DNA of 19,820 nt from NCBI GenBank assembly GCA_046715235.1, contig JBKJZO010000185.1, positions 1 to 19,820 on the forward strand. Direction: 5' to 3'. The position numbers were made by a program, and so were the translations under genes. This DNA is from JBKJZO01 sp046715235 (GTDB lineage: Bacteria; Actinomycetota; Actinomycetes; BP-191). Every line of letters starts with the position of its first letter. The stretch's first letter is position 1. This document shows, one piece after another, positions 13,932 through 19,820 of the stretch. The notes under the pieces are model-generated. The model worked only from the letters and a program-made list of their open reading frames with translations, did not search any database and was not told the origin of the DNA.

Positions 13932-15506
13932 GTGGCCCGAGGTCGCTCGCTCGTACTCGCTTCGGTTTTGGCGGCTGCGCTCTTCGCGCCGGCTGCACCA
14001 GCCGCAGCAGCCCCAGACGTCACGCCGCCCCCAGAGGTCACCAATCTGACTGCGCGGCCAGCCGACCAGCGGGTCTACCTGTCGTGGACCTACCCGACGA
14101 TGCCGTCGGACTGGCAGGACGTCGTCGTCCGGCGCTACATCGGCAGCACAACCGTCACGCCCACCGGCCCGGAGGCCGTGACCATCCATGCGGGCCGCGG
14201 CACGACGTTCATCGACGCCGGCGGTCTGACTAACGGCGTTGCCGTCAACTACGCCGTGTTCAGCCGTGACGTGACCGGCAACTACAGCGCCGCCGTACAG
14301 GTGCTCGACCAAACGCCGATTTCGCCGCCCGCCACGTCCCTCACCGCAACCAGCAGCGCGGCCCGGGTGCGCTATGGCGAGGCGACCGTCATCCATGGCG
14401 AACTGCTTCGGGCCGACACAGGCGCGGCGGTCGTAGGAGAGACCCTCGAGTTCTACGCGCGTAACGCCGGCAAGGACTGGGGCCTGATCGGGCACGTCAA
14501 GACCGCCCCTGACGGCACCGCCGACCTGAGCTTCACGCCCCGCGCGCACAGCGAGTTCCAGGTCAAGCACGTGGCGAGCGTCTTCTTCGGGGCGAGCGAG
14601 AGCAACCTGCCTTCGACTCAGGTGCAGCCGTTGCTGTCGTCGGCTGTAGACAGCGTCTTCGTCGGCACCGACCAGCCGGTCGTGATGGTCGGCGCGGTCC
14701 ACCCGCCACACCCGGGGCAGCGCGTCTATCTGCAACGCCGCGTCGGCACCGGCCCGTGGATGTCGGTGGCGTCCAGTGCGCTGAGCAGGACGAGCACCTA
14801 CCGGCTCGCGGTCGTCAATGTGAGCACCGGCACGTTCGAGTACCGCGTGTTCAAGCCGGCCGACTCCGATCACCTCAGCGCCACCGGCACCGCGGTCAAG
14901 GTCACGGTCAGCCCGCGCACCCTGCGCATGGGCATGTCGGGCCGTGACGTACTCGCACTGCAGCAGCAGCTGGCCCGGCTCCACTACGACGTCGGCGCGA
15001 TCAACGGCACCTTCGGCTACGACACGCTGCACGCCGTCGTTCCGTTCCAGAAGGTCAACGGGCTCGAGCGCACCGGAGTGGTCGACGGACCGGTCCGGGC
15101 GCGGTTGGCCCGGCCCATCCACGCGCGGCTGATCGAGAAGCGCGCCGGCAACTCCGTCGAGATCGACATCGGCAAGCAGGTGCTGATCGCGGGCACCAAC
15201 GGCACCGTCACGCGCGTACTCGACATCTCCAGCGGCAACAACGCCTTCTACGTCAGCGACGGTGTGCGTTACAAGGCCACCACTCCGCGCGGCCACTTCC
15301 GCATCCAGCGCAAGATCAATGGCATCAGGGTGAGCCGTCTCGGCGAGCTCTACCGGCCGGCGTACTTCACGGGTGGTTATGCCATCCACGGCAGCCGGTC
15401 GGTGCCGCCGCGCGCGGCGAGCCACGGGTGCATCCGGGTGACCAACCCGTCCCAGGACCGCCAGTACAACCTGCTGACGATCGGCACGTCCGTCTGGATC
15501 TTCTAA
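13932..15506 (+). CDS. Secreted L,D-transpeptidase with Fn3-like and peptidoglycan-binding domains
   Basis: A 524-residue exported enzyme. From GTG 13932 (GGAG seven bases upstream) it has a Sec signal peptide, VARGRSLVLASVLAAALFAP with AAAAPD, cut near residue 28. A fibronectin III-like domain (about 33-130, PPEVTNLTARPADQRVYLSW) and one or two Ig-like regions (about 135-315) precede a PG_binding_1 domain (about 330-395, LRMGMSGRDVLALQQQLARL). The YkuD domain (about 400-524) carries YAIHGSRSVPP (His486) and ASHGCIRV (His498, Cys500), the nucleophile of L,D-transpeptidases, which make 3-3 peptidoglycan cross-links or attach proteins. Ig-like and Fn3-like calls are from strand patterns only. 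The stop overlaps the selB stop on the other strand. Confidence 0.9.
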   Translation: MARGRSLVLASVLAAALFAPAAPAAAAPDVTPPPEVTNLTARPADQRVYLSWTYPTMPSDWQDVVVRRYIGSTTVTPTGPEAVTIHAGRGTTFIDAGGLTNGVAVNYAVFSRDVTGNYSAAVQVLDQTPISPPATSLTATSSAARVRYGEATVIHGELLRADTGAAVVGETLEFYARNAGKDWGLIGHVKTAPDGTADLSFTPRAHSEFQVKHVASVFFGASESNLPSTQVQPLLSSAVDSVFVGTDQPVVMVGAVHPPHPGQRVYLQRRVGTGPWMSVASSALSRTSTYRLAVVNVSTGTFEYRVFKPADSDHLSATGTAVKVTVSPRTLRMGMSGRDVLALQQQLARLHYDVGAINGTFGYDTLHAVVPFQKVNGLERTGVVDGPVRARLARPIHARLIEKRAGNSVEIDIGKQVLIAGTNGTVTRVLDISSGNNAFYVSDGVRYKATTPRGHFRIQRKINGIRVSRLGELYRPAYFTGGYAIHGSRSVPPRAASHGCIRVTNPSQDRQYNLLTIGTSVWIF

Positions 15507-17275
15507 CCCGCTCGGCGAGGCTCACGCAGAGTTCGGGTGGCCCCGTCGCGTTTGGTGTGGCCGAGCCGGTCGAGGTGCTCGAGCAGCGGTACGGCGACGC
15601 GCCGCGAGGTGCCGAGAGCCCGGGTCGCATCGCCGACGGAGAATGGCTGCGGCAGCTTCCCGAGTACGTCGAGCGCGGTGCCAATCGACGCGGCGATTAG
15701 CACCACATCGTCACCGAGCCAGAGCAGCAGACCCTGTGCGGCGGCGGCCCTGAGCATCGGGGCCGTGAGCCCGGCCGCGGCAAGCTCGTCCCGACGAGGC
15801 GCGCCGAACGGGTCGGCGCTGAGCTGCTGCACGAGCTCGTGTACCGCGGGCGGCAGGTCGGGTGCCCGGCCCTTGCGCCGCAGGCGCCCGCGGTTCATCT
15901 CCACGTCGACGGCATCCGCGAGCAGGGCGTCGAGGATTCGCCGCTCGGGGATCCCCGCTTTCGCGCTGACGGTGTCGGGCGGGACGCCGTCGCTGAGCGG
16001 GAGCTCGCGCTCGTCGTCGTCGATCACGTCGCTGACGGCTCGAGCCCACGCCGCCCACTGCGGCTCGGATACGAGCCAGTCGCCGATTTCGCGGACGCCC
16101 TCGATCGAAGCCGCGGCAGCGACGCCGAGTGCGGCGAGTTCGGTGCCTCGGACGTAACCGCGGCGCCGCACCTCGGCGAGCGCGTCCGGCGTACCGCCGA
16201 TGTCTTCGAGTACGGCGGCGCGGTCGGCTGCTGCGCGGCGGCGCATCAGCGCCGGCGGAGCGGCGTCCAGGACCACTACGCCGGCGGCGATGTGGTGCTC
16301 CCCGGGATCGCGCAGCAACGCGACGTCGCCGTTCTGCAGCGGCAAGGCGTTTTGCAGCGTGAGCCGCGCGGTGTCGGCGCCGAGCGGGCGCACTCGCGCG
16401 GGCACCGCCGCCGCGCCGATGTGCAGTACGAGTTCGCGCGGCAGGTCGTCAGCGGCGGCGCGCAGCCGTACGTCGAGCTGCGCTGTCCGGCGCCACCCGC
16501 CGACCGTCAGCAGAGCGTCGCCGCGGCCCAGCGCGTCGACCGCGACGCCCCTGAGGTTGACCGCCACCCGCGCGACGGCGTCCGCGCGTTGCACTGGCGC
16601 TTTGAGTGACTCGAGCCCGCGGATCCGCACTCGCTCACCGGTCGAGGCGATCTGCACCTCGTCACCGACGCGCAACGAGCCCGCCTGCAACGTGCCGGTG
16701 ACGACCGTTCCGGCTCCGCGCACAGTGAACGCGCGGTCGATCCAAAGCCGGACGCGATCACTCGGTTGTGGAGGGGACAACGAGGCGACGAGCTGGTCGA
16801 GCGCTGCGCGGACGTCGTCGATGCCCTGCCCCGTGACCGCCGAGCATGCGACAGACCGGACCTGTCCGAGCGATGTCTGCGCGATCTGCGCCAGCGCCTG
16901 ATCGGTCGCTGCGTGAGGGTCGGCGAGGTCGGCTCGCGTCACGACAAGCAACCCGTGTCGTACGTCGAGTGCGTCGACCGCGGCCAGGTGTTCGGCCGAC
17001 TGCCTTCGCCATCCCTCGTCGGCCGCTACGACGAACACGACCGCGGGCGACGGGCCCAGACCGGCCAGCATGTTGGAGATGAAGCGGTGATGCCCTGGCA
17101 CATCGACGAACGCCAGCGTGCGCCCCGACGGCAGCTGCGTCCAGGCGTAGCCGAGGTCGATGGTCATTCCCCGTCGGCGTTCCTCGGCCCACCGGTCCGG
17201 CTCCATGCCGGTCAGCGCCCGCACCAGCGTCGACTTGCCGTGGTCGACATGGCCGGCTGTCGCGACAACGTGCAA
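15503..17275 (-). CDS. selB: Selenocysteine-specific elongation factor
   Basis: A 590-residue GTPase that carries Sec-tRNA(Sec) to UGA codons marked by a SECIS hairpin. From TTG 17275 it reads HVVATAGHVDHGKSTLVRAL, containing the P-loop GHVDHGKST (about residues 8-16). Switch II is DVPGHHRF (58-65) and the base-specifying motif is TRAD (113-116), a variant of NKxD. Domains II-III follow (RAFTVRGAGTVVTGTL near 195). The last 200 residues are winged-helix repeats that bind SECIS, including DALLADAVDVEMNRGRLRRK and SVGDATRALGTSRRVAVPLL. TTG is chosen because it gives the standard N-terminus eight bases after the selA stop; a longer frame lies inside selA. Convergent stop overlap with the L,D-transpeptidase gene. 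Confidence 0.95.
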   Translation of the reverse strand: MHVVATAGHVDHGKSTLVRALTGMEPDRWAEERRRGMTIDLGYAWTQLPSGRTLAFVDVPGHHRFISNMLAGLGPSPAVVFVVAADEGWRRQSAEHLAAVDALDVRHGLLVVTRADLADPHAATDQALAQIAQTSLGQVRSVACSAVTGQGIDDVRAALDQLVASLSPPQPSDRVRLWIDRAFTVRGAGTVVTGTLQAGSLRVGDEVQIASTGERVRIRGLESLKAPVQRADAVARVAVNLRGVAVDALGRGDALLTVGGWRRTAQLDVRLRAAADDLPRELVLHIGAAAVPARVRPLGADTARLTLQNALPLQNGDVALLRDPGEHHIAAGVVVLDAAPPALMRRRAAADRAAVLEDIGGTPDALAEVRRRGYVRGTELAALGVAAAASIEGVREIGDWLVSEPQWAAWARAVSDVIDDDERELPLSDGVPPDTVSAKAGIPERRILDALLADAVDVEMNRGRLRRKGRAPDLPPAVHELVQQLSADPFGAPRRDELAAAGLTAPMLRAAAAQGLLLWLGDDVVLIAASIGTALDVLGKLPQPFSVGDATRALGTSRRVAVPLLEHLDRLGHTKRDGATRTLREPRRAG

Positions 17276-17283
17276 TTTCGGCC

Positions 17284-18582
17284 TCAGTGGTCGTCGACGG
17301 CACGCACTGCGTCGAGCACGTCCTCGTCGCGGTCCGCCGGCACGCAGCGCAGGTCGAGCAGGCAGCGACCTCGCTCGAGCCGGCCGACAACCGCAGGCGC
17401 GCCCTCTCGCAACCGCGCGGCGTACCGACCGGGCAGAGTGACGGCCCATCCGGAGAGAGCCAGGCCGGGAGCGCTGCCGCCACCGACGGCACCGTCGGCG
17501 GTGACCGCAGCGGCGTCGATCCCTTGCGCCGCAAGGGATTCGGCCAGTGCAACTGTGCGCAACCGCAGGGCTTCGGGGTCGGCGTGCAACGCGTCGTACG
17601 TCGGCGTCGTGCGGGCGCGCAAGGTCGCTTCGAGCGCCGCGAGCGTCAGCTTGTCGCATCTGAGCGCGCGGGCGAGGGGATGACCGCGCATCTCCTGGAT
17701 CTCGGCGGCTCGGCCGAGCGCGATACCGGCCTGCGGCCCGCCGAGCAGCTTGTCGCCGCTCGCGGTGACGACGGCCGCGCCGGCTCGCAGTGTTGAGGCG
17801 GCATCGGGTTCGTCGGGCAGCAAATCGTCGGCGGCGAGCAGGCCCGAACCGATGTCGACGACAACGGGCAGGCCGAGTGACGCCAGATCGCGGACGCCGA
17901 CCGCGCTGGTGAATCCCGCGATGCGGAAGTTCGACGGGTGCACCTTGAGGATGCAGCCGGTGCCGGGACCGATGGCGTCGGCGTAGTCGCGAAGCGACGT
18001 GCGGTTTGTCGTGCCGACTTCGCGGAGCCGTCCGCCGGCTGACGCGATGAGCTCTGGCAACCGGAAGCCGTCACCGATCTCGACGAGCTCACTGCGGCTG
18101 ATGACGATGTCGCGCCCGGCCGCGATCGCCGTCGTGGCGAGCAATAGCGCGGCCGCGCCGTTGTTCACGACCATCGCTGCCTGTGCGTCGGGTGCGGCGG
18201 CGAGGAGTGCGGCGATGGCGCCGCGACCGCGCCGCGCTCGTTGCCCGGTCGCGAGATCGAACTCGACGTCGACGTACCCGGCGGCTGCGAGCATCGCGTC
18301 GCGGGCCCCGGCCGCGAGCGACGCGCGACCGAGATTGGTGTGCAGTACGACGCCGGTCGCGTTGATGACCGCGCGCAGACTGGTGCCGGGCTGTTGCAGC
18401 CCTGCCATTGCGGTGGCGACGACGTCCGCCGCCGCGATGTCGCCGCGACGGGCCCGCTCCTGCGCCTCTGCGACCGCGCCCTTCACCAGGCGTCGCGGCA
18501 TGCGGTCGAGGGCGGCGGCAATGTCGGGGTGCGCGAGCACGTCGTCAGTGCGCGGCACCAACCTGCGCGCGTCGTCGGTCAC
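17284..18582 (-). CDS. selA: L-seryl-tRNA(Sec) selenium transferase
   Basis: A 432-residue PLP enzyme that turns Ser-tRNA(Sec) into Sec-tRNA(Sec) using selenophosphate. It has VLAHPDIAAALDRMPRRLVK near the N-terminus, VINATGVVLHTNLGRASLA (about 69-87), and AAMVVNNGAAALLLATTAIA. The PLP lysine is in VTASGDKLLGGPQAGIALG, at about Lys278, and SELVEIGDGFRLPELIASAG and KVHPSNFRIAGFT are further family blocks. GTG 18582 starts TDDARRLVPRTDDVLAHPD with only AAGG upstream. It is followed after eight bases by selB, so the pair is an operon. Its partners selD (selenophosphate synthetase) and tRNA-Sec are not in this window. Confidence 0.95.
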   Translation of the reverse strand: MTDDARRLVPRTDDVLAHPDIAAALDRMPRRLVKGAVAEAQERARRGDIAAADVVATAMAGLQQPGTSLRAVINATGVVLHTNLGRASLAAGARDAMLAAAGYVDVEFDLATGQRARRGRGAIAALLAAAPDAQAAMVVNNGAAALLLATTAIAAGRDIVISRSELVEIGDGFRLPELIASAGGRLREVGTTNRTSLRDYADAIGPGTGCILKVHPSNFRIAGFTSAVGVRDLASLGLPVVVDIGSGLLAADDLLPDEPDAASTLRAGAAVVTASGDKLLGGPQAGIALGRAAEIQEMRGHPLARALRCDKLTLAALEATLRARTTPTYDALHADPEALRLRTVALAESLAAQGIDAAAVTADGAVGGGSAPGLALSGWAVTLPGRYAARLREGAPAVVGRLERGRCLLDLRCVPADRDEDVLDAVRAVDDH

Positions 18583-18618
18583 GCGCCAGACCTTACGCGC
18601 GCGCGGACCGCGGAAACG

Positions 18619-19820
18619 TCAGGTGCCGAACAGCAGCAGGATGCCGAGGATCGTCAGGCCCACCATCAGAGCGACCATCGGGAACTGCCCGACCTGCCGG
18701 GAGCCCTCGGGCAGCAGCCGCGCGGCGCGGTCGTGCGCGGACAGCACGCCGAGTATGTGGCCGATGACGATGGCCGCAACCTGCACCAGCCCGATGGCGT
18801 TCGGGAGGATCAGCGTGTAGTTGACGATCCAGTCGGCCGTGCCGAGGAAGTCCGCGCCGGTGCCGAACGGGTCGCTCATCGTGCTGATCGCCTGCTGCCC
18901 GTCGAGCACGAACAGTGAGAAGTAGTGGGCGACGCCGTATCCCGCGGCGATCGGCACCAGCGACGACGCGAACGCGCCGGGAAACTCACTCGCAGACAGC
19001 TCGCCGTAGCGCGCGCAGGCGCGGGACGCGCCGACGTACGCCAGGCCGATGACGACGATGCAGGCAGCGAGCCCGAGGGTACCGATCGGCACGCTGTCCG
19101 CCTCGACGTTCTCAGTCCACCAGACAGTCCGGGTGACGCCGTCGAAGGCCGTCGAGCCGATGAGCACGGCGACGAGCGCGACGAATCCGGGGCCCATGTG
19201 TACGCCGGCGATCCCGTTGAGAGGGTTACGCACGACGAGCCGGCCGTCGTCGCGCCGGCCGAACACCGACAGGCGACCCATCAGGCCCGAATAGACCTCG
19301 AAGCCGTCGCCCTGGTCGAACCAGCGCATGCCGTAGATCGACGCGGCGACGATGTTGGCGGCGGCGTAGAGGGCGATGAACGTCGACACGACGTAGGGTT
19401 CGGCCCGGTCCGGATAGACGAGCTCAAGCCACAGGAAGGCGACGAGCGAGACCACCGCCGGCCAGTAGCCCAGCCGTGGCGGAAGCGGCCGGGTGCCCTC
19501 GTCCGGTTCGCTGCCCGAGACCATGGAAATGGCGAGGTGCACCAGCCGCAGCGGGTTGAGCACCCGCCACACGGGTCCGAACAGGATGGAGACGACGAGC
19601 AGTCCGACCCAGAAAGTCACGTAGAACACCCACGGTGCGGGGTTCTCGTCCTGCTCCGTCGGCCCAATGAGCCCGGCGACGACGACGGCGGCGCCGATGG
19701 TGAGGGTGATCAGCCGCAGCACGATGCGGAACGCCGTCGCGTCGATCACCCGCTGCAGCCCCATCGGGATCGGCCTGCCCGCGCGTCCGCCCTGCAGCTT
19801 GGGCTCCTGCCACAGCAGCG
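18619..19820 (-). CDS. Conserved multi-span membrane protein, 5' end outside the window
   Basis: At least 400 codons on the minus strand, with the stop at 18619-18621. The frame stays open to the window end, and the residues before the first ATG (19764) read LLWQEPKLQGGRAGRPIP, which is protein-like, so the true start is beyond 19820. About nine or ten hydrophobic spans are visible, with a cytosolic loop after the second or third (FGPVWRVLNPLRLVHLAISM, SGSEPDEGTRPLPPRLG), DGFEVYSGLMGRLSVFGRRD in the middle, and a tail HDRAARLLPEGSRQVGQFPM. I recall similar actinobacterial proteins of unknown function, but know no biochemical role. It is 36 bases upstream of selA and probably co-transcribed with it, hinting at a selenium-related or metal-related membrane role, which is speculative. 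Confidence 0.8.
   Translation of the reverse strand, partial: LLWQEPKLQGGRAGRPIPMGLQRVIDATAFRIVLRLITLTIGAAVVVAGLIGPTEQDENPAPWVFYVTFWVGLLVVSILFGPVWRVLNPLRLVHLAISMVSGSEPDEGTRPLPPRLGYWPAVVSLVAFLWLELVYPDRAEPYVVSTFIALYAAANIVAASIYGMRWFDQGDGFEVYSGLMGRLSVFGRRDDGRLVVRNPLNGIAGVHMGPGFVALVAVLIGSTAFDGVTRTVWWTENVEADSVPIGTLGLAACIVVIGLAYVGASRACARYGELSASEFPGAFASSLVPIAAGYGVAHYFSLFVLDGQQAISTMSDPFGTGADFLGTADWIVNYTLILPNAIGLVQVAAIVIGHILGVLSAHDRAARLLPEGSRQVGQFPMVALMVGLTILGILLLFGT

Noticed and set aside
13734..15425. 563-codon open frame on the minus strand
   Set aside because: It mirrors the L,D-transpeptidase gene, whose motifs (signal peptide, PG_binding, HGC) are clear on the plus strand.
18583..18618. tRNA-Sec between the membrane gene and selA
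   Set aside because: Only 36 bases are available and no cloverleaf with a long variable arm fits; none was seen in the other gaps either.

Overview
This window is GC-rich, about two-thirds G+C or more by eye, with strongly G/C-ending codons, many GTG starts and frequent 4-base stop/start overlaps. The gene families (DUF2530, actinobacterial-type SerC, a short citrate synthase II, pdxH beside citrate synthase, MFS_3 exporters, a YkuD L,D-transpeptidase with signal peptide, a stand-alone HATPase of the anti-sigma type) point to a chromosomal segment of an actinomycete. Genus cannot be fixed from the sequence. No insertion sequence, prophage, CRISPR array, tRNA or rRNA was seen.

Layout. 1-1180 (minus): DUF2188 protein, YdeI/OmpD-associated protein and a DUF2530 membrane protein cut by the window start. 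1312-3017 (plus): a MarR regulator overlapping by 4 bases an MFS_3 exporter, with nested inverted repeats just before the MarR start that look like an autoregulatory operator. 3096-6126 (plus): a VanW/peptidoglycan-binding protein, a 2',3'-cyclic phosphodiesterase (ThpR) whose only good start is CTG, and a putative lipoprotein, almost without gaps. 6127-6436: a gene-free stretch with a 20-codon 3' gene remnant and a cluster of AACTT-type repeats. 6437-8670 (minus): citrate synthase II then serC. 8828-11503 (plus): pdxH, a second MFS_3 exporter and signal peptidase I. 11508-12203 (minus): a hotdog-fold protein. 12327-13142 (plus) and 13139-13552 (minus): a two-PAS protein and a HATPase protein that converge on one shared CTAG. 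13553-13931: a divergent intergenic region with an 11-bp tandem repeat. 13932-15506 (plus): a secreted L,D-transpeptidase. 15503-19820 (minus): selB, selA and a multi-span membrane protein cut by the window end.

How they fit together. SerC is a PLP enzyme, and in some bacteria it also feeds the DXP-dependent PLP pathway; PdxH makes PLP and SelA uses it, so the window is rich in vitamin B6-linked functions. VanW, L,D-transpeptidase and signal peptidase I are envelope functions. selA-selB shows the organism makes selenoproteins, but selD, tRNA-Sec and any selenoprotein must lie outside.

Most of the window is ordinary chromosomal content. The points worth a second look are small: the CTG start of thpR, a strongly ribosome-bound mini-ORF overlapping the PAS gene (or a frameshift), the AACTT repeat cluster beside a gene remnant, the 11-bp tandem repeats, two palindromes, and converging genes that share stop codons. 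No clearly new multi-gene system was found; the nearest candidates are the PAS/HATPase pair and the selA-linked membrane protein.
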